Below are positions 1-5,755 of a stretch of DNA of 5,900 nt, piece by piece. The number at the start of each line of letters is the position of its first letter. Position 1 is the stretch's first letter. Where the stretch lies: assembly GCA_031269135.1 (NCBI GenBank), contig JAISZP010000226.1, forward strand, positions 1-5,900, in the 5' to 3' direction. The translations under genes and the position numbers were made by a program. The notes under the pieces were generated by a model. The model saw nothing but the letters and a program-made list of their open reading frames with translations. It ran no database searches and had not been told where the DNA came from. The DNA is from Deltaproteobacteria bacterium. GTDB taxonomy: Bacteria; Desulfobacterota; Desulfarculia; Adiutricales; Adiutricaceae.

Positions 1-77
1 TTTTTTCATGACTGTCGTTTCGACCTGCTTTTAGTTTTTTTATCGGAACAGTCGCGCCGAATCGTCGGACATATTCC

Positions 78-99
78 GAGCGATGCGAAAGCATCGCTC
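78..99. repeat. Perfect 9-bp inverted repeat with GAAA loop
   Basis: GAGCGATGC (78-86) pairs exactly with GCATCGCTC (91-99) around a GAAA loop, which is a stable GNRA tetraloop if read as + strand RNA. No T-tract follows on either strand, so it is not a canonical intrinsic terminator. It could be the 3' end structure of a transcript coming from outside the window, or an interspersed palindrome. Confidence 0.6.
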
Positions 100-107
100 A
101 TCAATAT

Positions 108-133
108 AAAGCCTTTCAAAAAAGCCTTTCAAT
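108..133. repeat. 13-base tandem duplication
   Basis: AAAGCCTTTCAAA (108-120) is followed directly by AAAGCCTTTCAAT (121-133), with 12 of 13 bases identical. It is the shortest of several 13-16-base tandem repeats found in the spacers of this window. Confidence 0.7.
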
Positions 134-451
134 TTTGTTTACTATAATAATCCAATCGCAGGTCAATCGTCAAGAGTAAAATTAGACCGATAGGCGCAAA
201 AAATTCGCTCCACGTCGGGATGTAAAACATTGATTAACGATCTATGCGCAACAACCAATCTTTTAGAGTGATTTCAAATATAAACATGCGAAATATTTAG
301 CGAAACATTTTCTCATTTGCCGATTATAGATTTTTTGCAGGTTTAACGTTGAAGAATTTTACTATTTAGAGCTTTTTTTAATTTTTTCAATCATATTTTA
401 CGCCGAATATTTTTTTATTGATTTTTTGATGAAGACAATATATTTTTAAGC

Positions 452-457
452 TATAAT
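452..457 (+). promoter_or_regulatory. Candidate -10 box for the epimerase gene
   Basis: A perfect TATAAT lies 130 bases before the epimerase start codon, at the junction between the AT-rich region and the GC-rich leader. The best -35-like hexamer is TTGATG at 426-431, but the 20-base spacer is too long for a good sigma-70 promoter, and there is no extended -10 TG. TATAAT arises easily in AT-rich DNA, so this is a weak candidate. If it is used, the transcript would start near 464 and carry a leader of about 120 bases. Confidence 0.3.
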
Positions 458-463
458 TTTCGC

Positions 464-514
464 GTCGCCGCTAAATCATCTTTTGCCGCCTACGACTTGA
501 ACATTGGCGGCGAC
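464..514 (+). promoter_or_regulatory. GC-rich leader with competing stems
   Basis: GTCGCCGC (464-471) pairs perfectly with GCGGCGAC (507-514). The same right arm can instead pair with the nearer TTGCCGCC (483-490 with 506-513, one G-T wobble, 15-base loop). The two foldings exclude each other. A further small palindrome, CGCGTTTTCGCG, follows at 520-531. The block lies between the candidate -10 box and the epimerase start, where a regulatory leader would be expected. No known riboswitch consensus and no RfaH ops element was recognised, so a regulatory role is inference only. Confidence 0.3.
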
Positions 515-586
515 CTCATCGCGTTTTCGCGGCGGACGCCTTCAAGCATCATCGCTTAAAATCAAATTTTTAAGATTAAAACATAA

Positions 587-1591
587 ATGACGCAAAAAAA
601 CACTCGAAACCCAATAAAAAACCATTCCGTCTTAATCGTCGGAGGCGCCGGCTACATAGGCTCGGTGTTGACCGGGCTTCTTTTGGAATCCGGCTGCCAA
701 GTCGCTGTTTTTGACGACTTCATCCATGGACCCGAGCCTCTTTTGGCTTTAAAAAAATTTCCGTCAATAGAGATCGTCGAAGGCGACATCAGAGACATCA
801 AGCTTGTCGAGAAGTCGGTAAAAGGGCGCCGGAGCGTGATTCTACTGGCGGCTTTGGTCGGGGAAGCCGCCTGCAACCTAGATCCGCAGCAGACTATGGA
901 AATCAACTATCTCGCTCCTTTAAACCTCTTTGAAGCGGCGAAAATCAACGGCGTCTCGCGCTTCATCTTCACCTCCACCGACTCATGCTACGGCGCCAGA
1001 GAAGGCGAAAAACTGACTGAACTATCGCCGCTTAAGCCCTTATCCCTCTATGCGCAGCTCAAAGCTAAGCTCGAAGAGGAGTTTTTGTCTCGTAAGGCGA
1101 CTGTCGGCTTCACCACCACCATTCTTAGGCTGGCTACTGTTTACGGATTATCCCCACGCATCCGCTTTGATCTGGCGGTCAATCTTTTGGTCAGGGAAGT
1201 TGTTTTGAAAGGCCGGGCGACCATCTTCTCAGGCGAGCAGTGGCGTCCCTTGGTCCATGTCAAAGACGTCGCGAATGCCTTCAAAATGGTCTTGGAAGCT
1301 CCAGCCGAGCTTGTCGACTCGGAAATATTCAACGTCGGGTCGGATGATCAAAACATCCAGTTCAAAGAGCTGGCTGAACTGCTGCCCACCCTAAGCGAGG
1401 AAGCCAAAATAGACATTGTTCCCGCCGACCCGGATCTTAGAGATTATTATGTCGCGTTTGAAAAAATAGAGCGTGTTTTGGGTTTTAAGGCTAAAATAAA
1501 GCTCTTGGACGGCATGAAAGAAATAAAACAATCTCTGCTGGCAGGTTTTCCCCCTGACCCATATGACGAAAAGTGGCGCAACACTCCATAA
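587..1591 (+). CDS. NAD-dependent sugar epimerase/dehydratase (extended SDR)
   Basis: A 334-residue protein of the usual length for extended short-chain dehydrogenases/reductases acting on nucleotide sugars. Seen in the sequence: the N-terminal Rossmann motif GGAGYIGS (residues 19-26) for NAD(P) binding, an acidic pair after the second strand (D43, D44), GDIRD (66-70), the AALVGE segment (88-93) at the NAD-binding strand, TSTDSCYG (129-136) with the catalytic Ser/Thr, and the YxxxK pair Y155/K159. RPLVHVKDVA (220-229) is the conserved sugar-binding-side segment of this family. The family interconverts or dehydrates nucleotide-activated sugars in the cytoplasm; the exact substrate cannot be read here. 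The ATG at 587 places the Rossmann motif at the normal distance, but no clear Shine-Dalgarno sequence precedes it. The next gene, an aminotransferase, suggests amino-sugar synthesis. The C-terminal stop codon lies within a 13-base direct repeat. Confidence 0.9.
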   Translation: MTQKNTRNPIKNHSVLIVGGAGYIGSVLTGLLLESGCQVAVFDDFIHGPEPLLALKKFPSIEIVEGDIRDIKLVEKSVKGRRSVILLAALVGEAACNLDPQQTMEINYLAPLNLFEAAKINGVSRFIFTSTDSCYGAREGEKLTELSPLKPLSLYAQLKAKLEEEFLSRKATVGFTTTILRLATVYGLSPRIRFDLAVNLLVREVVLKGRATIFSGEQWRPLVHVKDVANAFKMVLEAPAELVDSEIFNVGSDDQNIQFKELAELLPTLSEEAKIDIVPADPDLRDYYVAFEKIERVLGFKAKIKLLDGMKEIKQSLLAGFPPDPYDEKWRNTP

Positions 1592-1609
1592 ACACGCTCC
1601 ATAAACAAT
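1584..1609. repeat. 13-base direct repeat spanning the epimerase stop codon
   Basis: CTCCATAAACA occurs at 1584-1594 and again at 1597-1607, a period of 13 bases. The TAA stop codon of the epimerase (1589-1591) lies inside the first copy, so the repeat structure of the spacer reaches into the 3' end of the gene. Confidence 0.65.
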
Positions 1610-1629
1610 GCCGCGTAAATGCGCTTATC

Positions 1630-1708
1630 AACGATGCCGCCCAAGAACGATGCCGCCCAAGCATGACGCTTCTCAAGATTGACGCTGCCCATAATGATGC
1701 TTCTAAAG
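1630..1708. repeat. 16-base degenerate tandem array in the epimerase-aminotransferase spacer
   Basis: AACGATGCCGCCCAAG is present twice in perfect tandem (1630-1645 and 1646-1661). Three more units of 16, 16 and 15 bases follow (1662-1677, 1678-1693, 1694-1708); the first two match the consensus at about 10 of 16 positions. The array fills most of the 130-base gap and ends about 14 bases before the aminotransferase start, leaving little room for a separate promoter. It does not look like a terminator. Confidence 0.6.
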
Positions 1709-1721
1709 AGCGATAATCTCC

Positions 1722-3035
1722 ATGAATGAAAACAACTTTTCTCCCCAGTCCGTCGACCTCAAAGGGCTTAAACCATTAAAGTCTTTTCTGTCTTTCTCTC
1801 CGCCCTTCGTAGATCGATTGGAATTGGATGAACTCAAAGAAGCGCTTTTTTCAGGCTGGCTGACCTCTGGTCCCAGAGCTCAAAGGTTTGAAAAAGAGAT
1901 CGCTTCCCATCTAGGGATCGATGACGCCCTGGCGCTTTCCTCCTGCACAGCGGCTCTGCACCTGGGGCTGAAGGTCTTGGGCTTATCCGACGGCCAAGCG
2001 GTCGTGACGACGCCTCTCACCTTCGTTTCCACCGCTCATGCCGCCGTCTACAATCAAAGTCGACCTTTTCTATGCGACGTCTCCGCCGATACCGGCAATC
2101 TGGATCCCGAAAGCGTGGCGAAGTTTTTGGAAAAGGATTGTCGCCGAGACTCCGACGGTCGCCTGAGACACAAACAGACTTCTCTCATCATTTCTTCTTT
2201 GCTGCCTGTCCATTACGCCGGTCACAGCGTCGATCTGAAAGCTCTCTGGGAACTCGCCGTCCGCTACCGCCTGACGATGCTCGAAGACGCCGCTCACGCC
2301 ATAGGGTCGACTCTGGACGGATTGCCTATCGGCAACTATGGTCACCGTCCTCAAGCAGCCCAAGACCTCGCATCTCTAGCCGCTTTTTCTTTTTACGCGA
2401 CCAAAAACATCACCACCTCGGAAGGAGGTCTTTTAACCTCGACGGATCCGGCTCTTCTTGAGAGGGCCAGAAGGCTTTCAGCCTACGGTTTTTCCGACGC
2501 CAGACGCATCTGGGGCCGTTATGCTCCAAAGGGGACTTGGCTCTACGATGTCGAGGAACTGGGATATAAGTGCAACTTCACCGACCTTCAGGCCGCTTTG
2601 GGGTTGGCGCAACTGTCTAAGCTCCCTCATTTTCAAGATTTAAGGACCAAAAGAGCCGACATTTGGACCAAAGCCTTAGAGCCTCTTTCGGATCTGGTGG
2701 AACTCCCCGTGACCAGAGCCGGGGTCGGCCACTCTTGGCACCTATACCCTCTTCGTCTCAAGACCGAGGCCTTAAACATCGATCGCGACACGTTTTTTGA
2801 AGCTCTTAAAGCTTTGAACATCGGGACTAGCGTAATGTTCATACCAATACATTACCATAGTTATTACCAAACCGCTCTCGGCTATAAATATGGAGATTTT
2901 CCCATAGCGGAAGATTTTTTCAGAAGAGTCGTAAGTCTTCCCATCGCCCCGGCCCACAACGAAGACGATATCGAAACGGCGGCCGAACTTACGGCCAAGC
3001 TGCTGAAACTTTACGCGAAAAAGCGCGGGTCCTAA
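1722..3035 (+). CDS. DegT/DnrJ/EryC1/StrS-family PLP-dependent sugar aminotransferase
   Basis: A 437-residue fold-type I aminotransferase that would transfer an amino group, typically from glutamate, to a keto nucleotide sugar. Seen: SGWLTSGP (44-51), the SSCTAALH segment (73-80) that binds the PLP phosphate, PLTFVSTAHA (98-107), the LEDAAHAIGS motif (187-196) with the PLP-pyridine aspartate D189, and SFYATKNITTSEGG (223-236) with the PLP lysine K228. The C-terminal GDFPIAEDF and SLPIAP segments are also family hallmarks. It is longer than the usual 370-400 residues because of two apparent insertions, near 139-155 and near 207-218. The ATG at 1722 is the first possible start; AAAGAG at 1705-1710 is a weak, rather distant ribosome binding site. 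The epimerase 130 bases upstream on the same strand suggests a shared pathway. Family assignment is firm; the sugar substrate and C3 versus C4 specificity are not known. Confidence 0.92.
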   Translation: MNENNFSPQSVDLKGLKPLKSFLSFSPPFVDRLELDELKEALFSGWLTSGPRAQRFEKEIASHLGIDDALALSSCTAALHLGLKVLGLSDGQAVVTTPLTFVSTAHAAVYNQSRPFLCDVSADTGNLDPESVAKFLEKDCRRDSDGRLRHKQTSLIISSLLPVHYAGHSVDLKALWELAVRYRLTMLEDAAHAIGSTLDGLPIGNYGHRPQAAQDLASLAAFSFYATKNITTSEGGLLTSTDPALLERARRLSAYGFSDARRIWGRYAPKGTWLYDVEELGYKCNFTDLQAALGLAQLSKLPHFQDLRTKRADIWTKALEPLSDLVELPVTRAGVGHSWHLYPLRLKTEALNIDRDTFFEALKALNIGTSVMFIPIHYHSYYQTALGYKYGDFPIAEDFFRRVVSLPIAPAHNEDDIETAAELTAKLLKLYAKKRGS

Positions 3036-3120
3036 AGCCGTCAAGCAGCGCTTGCTATACTCAAGTTCTTGGCTTTGTCGCCCGTCGGCTCTCTTGCCGC
3101 AGATGCTTCTTAGAAAACCA

Positions 3121-3222
3121 AGTTCCAAGATTGCCTGTTCCGGCTTGCCCGTTTCAAGATTGCCCGGTTCCAGATTGCTAGCTCCGGCTTGCAGGCTCCA
3201 AGATTGCCGGTTCCGGCTTGCA
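3121..3222. repeat. Alternating 15/14-base tandem array (seven units)
   Basis: Two related unit types are seen. Type A is about GGTTCCAAGATTGCC (15 bases: 3121-3135, 3150-3164, 3165-3179, 3194-3208) and type B is about GGTTCCGGCTTGCC (14 bases: 3136-3149, 3180-3193, 3209-3222). The order is A-B-A-A-B-A-B, giving a higher-order dimer of 29 bases. Units differ at several positions, so the array is old or under weak constraint. Unit length, absence of unique spacers and lack of cas genes exclude a CRISPR array. Translation across it in any frame gives low-complexity sequence without a recognisable domain. Confidence 0.75.
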
Positions 3223-3257
3223 AGCTCTAAACTTAATCTTGACTGCGGAACGAACGG

Positions 3258-3300
3258 CGGCGACAATGACCGCCGACCTCAGTCGGCGGTCATTGCGCCG
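3258..3300. repeat. Strong stem-loop, 14 perfect bp plus 5 more after one bulge
   Basis: CAATGACCGCCGAC (3264-3277) is the exact reverse complement of 3282-3295, with a CTCA loop. After a single bulged A at 3263, CGGCG (3258-3262) pairs with CGCCG (3296-3300). A dyad this long is far beyond chance in a window of this size. No T-tract follows on either strand, so it is not a standard intrinsic terminator. It could be a REP-like interspersed palindrome, a structured RNA, a 3'-end stabiliser or an end of a small mobile element. Confidence 0.75.
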
Positions 3301-3370
3301 ATGCCGCCAACGCAAGGCGTCGCCGCAAAAAGTCGCCCCAAGCCGTCATTTCAGAACCATTCTAGCATAC

Positions 3371-3574
3371 TTGCTTGACTTGCGCAGAAAAAACATCATC
3401 ACTCGCTCAATTGTTGGAGCCAACGACCCTAACGCGTGTATTGCCGCGAGGGATATCGGCGTCAACCAGAGGAAACTTGAGCGTAAGTGGATTCAAAATA
3501 AAGATATGGCGCAAGCATTCGCGATCGTCAGCCGCCTAATGATCTTTCAAAGAGCTCGCTTGCCTAAGTTTTAA
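3371..3574 (+). pseudogene. Possible remnant of an IS4/Tn5-type transposase N-terminal domain
   Basis: The frame ending at the TAA at 3572-3574 reads, from about 3371, LLDLRRKNIITRS, then ANDPNACIAARDIG, then RKLERKWIQNKDM. From memory, this resembles in order and spacing the N-terminal DNA-binding domain of IS4/Tn5-like transposases: a LGDxRRxxRL opening, a PxASIxxA segment, a following D, then YRFFxNxxV. The match is partial: the expected YRFF is replaced, and the catalytic DDE regions are absent. No start codon with a ribosome binding site is evident for it, and no inverted repeats or target duplication were found. It may equally be a chance open frame. Confidence 0.25.
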
Positions 3575-3641
3575 TTCAACTCAAAAAGGTCGTCGGCCTA
3601 CAGCTGGTTCTTTAGGTCTTTTCTCAGAATTCAAAAAATGA

Positions 3642-3663
3642 TATAACAAGATCCAAGGATCTT
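3642..3663 (+). promoter_or_regulatory. -10-like hexamer followed by a 7-bp dyad
   Basis: TATAAC (3642-3647) is followed directly by the palindrome AAGATCCAAGGATCTT (3648-3663), two perfect 7-base arms around AA. A dyad placed where transcription would begin is typical of an operator, and the site lies about 90-110 bases before the methyltransferase start. No acceptable -35 hexamer is present 16-18 bases upstream, so the promoter part is weak. The dyad itself is certain as sequence. Confidence 0.25.
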
Positions 3664-3749
3664 CAGCGATCGTTTATTCCAGCGAGTTCCATAGATTTTT
3701 ATCGTCATAGCTTATAAAAGATTCGATTCCAAATGAATGCGCATCTCAC

Positions 3750-4472
3750 ATGGACGGCTCCGCATTCAGCGGCGCTCCTCAAAGGCGGTGCCTTATTTCC
3801 GACGATTACCATCAATATTACATCATAGGCGACCGCCACGTCGGCGATTACGAAGGCATGTATCAAAACTGCGCCGACCCTTGGCGCATCGAGGAGCTGG
3901 GCTTTAGACTGGACATGAAGGCCGCGCTTGTTCTTCTGCAAGAGTATCCAAAGGCGGCAAAGGCCCTCGACGCCGGCGCCGGGGCCGGGTATTTCACTCA
4001 AAAAGTCATTGAACTCTTGCTTGAAAGCAACACCAGCCTTCATTTCACCGTCTCCGACATTTCGCCCAAAGCGCTTGAACTTGCCGAAGAAAGACTCTCT
4101 AATCGTTTCGCTTCCCATTCCGACGTCGCCATCGACTTCGTGCCCTTTGATCTGAGGAACATCGACGGCGAAATATGCCCCTTCGCCGACGACACTTTCG
4201 ATCTGATCATAGTCGCTCAAACCCTTTGGGGTTTGATCGAAAACATCCATGGCCTTTTTCCGGGTCTGGCCAGAAAGCTCAAATGCGGAGGTCGGCTTTT
4301 AATGAGTCAACACTTTCTCCCCCCAAAAGAGCAAAAATACGCGGCCGACATCGTCAGTCGCCCGCAAGACCTCTTGAAACTTGCCGACCAATCCGGCTTT
4401 AAGCTCCTACACACTATGGAGACGGACCGATCCGTCAACCATCACCTGGCCGCCCTATGGTCATGGAACTAA
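3750..4472 (+). CDS. Class I SAM-dependent methyltransferase (NodS-like pattern)
   Basis: A 240-residue Rossmann-fold methyltransferase that would transfer a methyl group from S-adenosylmethionine in the cytoplasm. Seen: motif I, LDAGAGAGYF (73-82), which binds SAM; the acidic D103 at the end of strand two (VSDIS); the motif IV region with DLIIVAQTLW; and a post-motif strand KCGGRLLMSQHF. The preceding segment GDYEGMYQNCADPW (32-45) and a following helix resemble the N-terminal part of NodS-type methyltransferases of sugars. ATG 3750 is the only usable ATG before the conserved part; the frame is open back to 3711 without another standard start, and no Shine-Dalgarno is seen. The 3' end overlaps the next methyltransferase gene by 16 bases, so the two are almost certainly co-transcribed. 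The acceptor is unknown; a sugar hydroxyl or amine is inferred from context. Confidence 0.85.
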   Translation: MDGSAFSGAPQRRCLISDDYHQYYIIGDRHVGDYEGMYQNCADPWRIEELGFRLDMKAALVLLQEYPKAAKALDAGAGAGYFTQKVIELLLESNTSLHFTVSDISPKALELAEERLSNRFASHSDVAIDFVPFDLRNIDGEICPFADDTFDLIIVAQTLWGLIENIHGLFPGLARKLKCGGRLLMSQHFLPPKEQKYAADIVSRPQDLLKLADQSGFKLLHTMETDRSVNHHLAALWSWN

Positions 4473-5404
4473 CGGCAACATGTCGCTGGTGCGGCCGAGG
4501 TCCGATCAAAGCCGAGTTTTCCTTTGCTCCCCCGGCTCCTGTCCCCTATCTGGAGCAAGACTTGTTTCATCTCAACAGTTGCGAAAACTGCGGGGCCTGG
4601 CAAGTGAATCCCTACCCATCCCCCAAAGCCGCCAAACGATTTTTCGAAAGCGCGGAGCGCTGGTTGCTGGCGAGAGATCCGGATAACCGCCATGTAAACC
4701 CGATCATGCGCTCCGAATCGCGCCGAGCCGAATACCTTCAGTACGCCTACGCCATCAAACCCCTTCTGCCGGAAAATGGGGCCATCTTGGATGTGGGCGC
4801 CGGCACCGGGCTTATGCTTTCTCTGATAGACACTCACCACCGCAGGATTGCCGTCGAGCCGAACAAAATAGCCGCCCAGGCTGCGACCGACAGAGGGGTT
4901 ACTGTTATTAGAGAGTGGGCCGAAGATCTGCCGCCGCCGAAAGTGCCCTTAGCCGCCATGATTTTAAATCAGGCCTTGGATCATCTCCCAAGACCGGATC
5001 TCTTTCTCTTTCGAGCCCAAACTTGGCTCGCTCCAGGAGGATTGTTGCTGTTGGGCGGGCTTATCAATCCCCGCTGCTTAGGGGCCAGGATTTATGGACC
5101 GGCTTTTCGGCTCTTTCATCCCTATCACCAGGTTTACCCGACTCCGGCCTCGGTGGAACGCGTTTTGAAGCCCATGGGTTTCGAGCTGGTCGCTTCTTGG
5201 AGGCCTTACTTTCAGACCCCATACGGGTCGGTGTTCAAGTTTTGCTCCGCCATCGGTTCCATGGGCAAAACACTTATTAAGCCCTCTCCTGGGCGCCTCT
5301 CGCCGCCTTTTCCCGGCAACACCGTCAGTTACCTGGCCAGAAAAACCGTTCTCTACAAGACCATAAAAGTTCCTGAAGCCTCCCCGAGCTCCATTCCGTG
5401 CTGA
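4457..5404 (+). CDS. SAM-dependent methyltransferase with N-terminal zinc-ribbon-like module
   Basis: A 315-residue protein with two parts. Residues 9-12 (CRWC) and 42-45 (CENC), followed by G and VNPYP, form a zinc-ribbon-like knuckle pair often placed before methyltransferase domains in polysaccharide clusters. The catalytic part starts near residue 100: motif I is ILDVGAGTGLML (110-121), the strand-two acid is E134 in AVEPN, NQALDHLPRPDLFL is motif IV and the following helix, and APGGLLLLGG is the next strand. The YPTPASVERVLKPMGFELV segment is the usual end of this fold. It is not the longer TylC3-type sugar C-methyltransferase layout as far as can be seen. The start may be ATG 4457 or ATG 4463; neither has a Shine-Dalgarno, and translation is probably coupled to the upstream gene through the 16-base overlap. 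Substrate is unknown; a sugar or glycan acceptor is inferred. Confidence 0.87.
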   Translation: MVMELTATCRWCGRGPIKAEFSFAPPAPVPYLEQDLFHLNSCENCGAWQVNPYPSPKAAKRFFESAERWLLARDPDNRHVNPIMRSESRRAEYLQYAYAIKPLLPENGAILDVGAGTGLMLSLIDTHHRRIAVEPNKIAAQAATDRGVTVIREWAEDLPPPKVPLAAMILNQALDHLPRPDLFLFRAQTWLAPGGLLLLGGLINPRCLGARIYGPAFRLFHPYHQVYPTPASVERVLKPMGFELVASWRPYFQTPYGSVFKFCSAIGSMGKTLIKPSPGRLSPPFPGNTVSYLARKTVLYKTIKVPEASPSSIPC

Positions 5405-5435
5405 AAGCATCGCCTTTAAATCTTAGCTTCTCATC

Positions 5436-5522
5436 ATCGCCTCGTAATCATTCGCTTCTTGAGCGCCGCCTTTTAATCATCGCATCTTGATCATCAGCCT
5501 CTCGCTGATTGCATCTATGCCT
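5436..5522. repeat. 14/15-base degenerate tandem array (six units)
   Basis: Units run 5436-5449, 5450-5464, 5465-5478, 5479-5492, 5493-5507 and 5508-5522, with lengths 14, 15, 14, 14, 15 and 15. The approximate consensus is ATCGCCTCTTGATC; the clearest units are ATCGCCTCGTAATC and ATCGCATCTTGATC. Related but less regular sequence extends upstream to about 5406. The period matches the array at 3121-3222, while the consensus differs. Confidence 0.6.
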
Positions 5523-5616
5523 CGCGCCGGTGAAATTCAGCTCAGACGCGCCGAATCGCGGCGGAAAAGGCTTGAACTTGCGCCAAATCAATCATTTTCG
5601 ACTTTCTGCTCATCAA

Positions 5617-5674
5617 CTTAAAAAACCATACCTGAAAACCAGAACTAAAAAATCCATGCCTTAAAAAACCATGC
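5617..5674. repeat. AT-rich 13-15-base tandem array (four units)
   Basis: CTTAAAAAACCATAC (5617-5631), CTGAAAACCAGAA (5632-5644), CTAAAAAATCCATGC (5645-5659) and CTTAAAAAACCATGC (5660-5674). The first and last are identical except for one base. The composition is very different from the GC-richer array 100 bases upstream, but the period is similar. Confidence 0.65.
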
Positions 5675-5745
5675 CGAAACAACTTGGCTTTCATAAATTT
5701 TTCCCGTCATTTCAACGCTTCATCATTTTTCATCAGCAACTAATC

Positions 5746-5750
5746 AGGAG
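5746..5750 (+). promoter_or_regulatory. Shine-Dalgarno sequence of the last gene
   Basis: AGGAG ends five bases before the ATG at 5756. It is the only strong ribosome binding site in this window and fixes the start of the truncated gene. Confidence 0.8.
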
Positions 5751-5755
5751 CAAGC

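Larger units (their letters stand above)
1..586. other. Non-coding upstream region, AT-rich then GC-rich
   Basis: No convincing gene is seen on either strand. Positions 1 to about 460 are AT-rich with many T and A runs. From 461 to 541 the composition switches sharply to GC-rich with several inverted repeats, then returns to AT-rich just before the epimerase start. The region holds a perfect 9-bp hairpin (78-99), a 13-base tandem duplication (108-133), and two TATAAT hexamers (143-148 and 452-457). It probably carries the promoter and leader of the epimerase gene, and possibly the end of an upstream unit outside the window. Confidence 0.7.
3036..3749. other. Long 714-base spacer with repeats, hairpin and possible transposase remnant
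   Basis: No intact gene is convincing here. Reading frames of 108-164 codons exist on both strands, but they run through a simple tandem array and show no family motifs in that part. In order, the region holds a small 5-bp dyad just after the aminotransferase stop (3042-3054), an alternating tandem array (3121-3222), a strong stem-loop (3258-3300), a stretch with weak resemblance to an IS4-type transposase (3371-3574), and a dyad next to a -10-like hexamer (3642-3663). It separates two transcription units or marks an old insertion site. Confidence 0.65.
5405..5755. other. 351-base spacer with two short-period arrays
   Basis: No gene is seen. It contains a 14/15-base array (5436-5522), a GC-rich stretch near 5520-5570 without a clear hairpin plus T-tract, an AT-rich 13-15-base array (5617-5674), and the ribosome binding site of the next gene. 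No convincing promoter or terminator was identified. Confidence 0.65.

Noticed and set aside
143..148. TATAAT as a promoter -10 box
   Set aside because: No -35-like hexamer lies at a suitable distance, and the surrounding DNA is so AT-rich that the hexamer is easily explained by chance.
461..541. RfaH ops/JUMPstart element expected before polysaccharide operons
   Set aside because: The GGCGGTAGC core is not present; GGCGGACGCC at 531-540 only resembles its first half.
2072..2461. 129-codon + strand frame inside the aminotransferase
   Set aside because: It is arginine- and serine-rich, typical of an out-of-frame shadow, and the real frame carries all PLP motifs.
3042..3054. Small dyad CAAGC-AGC-GCTTG as terminator of the aminotransferase gene
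   Set aside because: A five-base-pair stem without a following T-tract is too weak for an intrinsic terminator.
3121..3222. CRISPR array
   Set aside because: Units of 14-15 bases are contiguous without unique spacers, and no cas genes are present.
2772..3266. 164-codon open frame on the - strand covering the aminotransferase end and the tandem array
   Set aside because: It is antisense to a clear aminotransferase gene over half its length, and the rest is the translation of the repeat array; no domain is visible.
3052..3378. 108-codon + strand frame across the tandem array and hairpin
   Set aside because: Its sequence is the repeat array in translation, with no ribosome binding site and no family motif.
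3705..4250. 181-codon - strand frame
   Set aside because: It is antisense to the methyltransferase with clear SAM motifs and shows no motifs itself; long antisense frames are common in this codon usage.
53..5558. Shared 12-mer CGCGCCGAATCG at 53-64 and 5547-5558
   Set aside because: One pair of identical 12-mers is about what chance predicts for a window of this size, and the flanks do not match.
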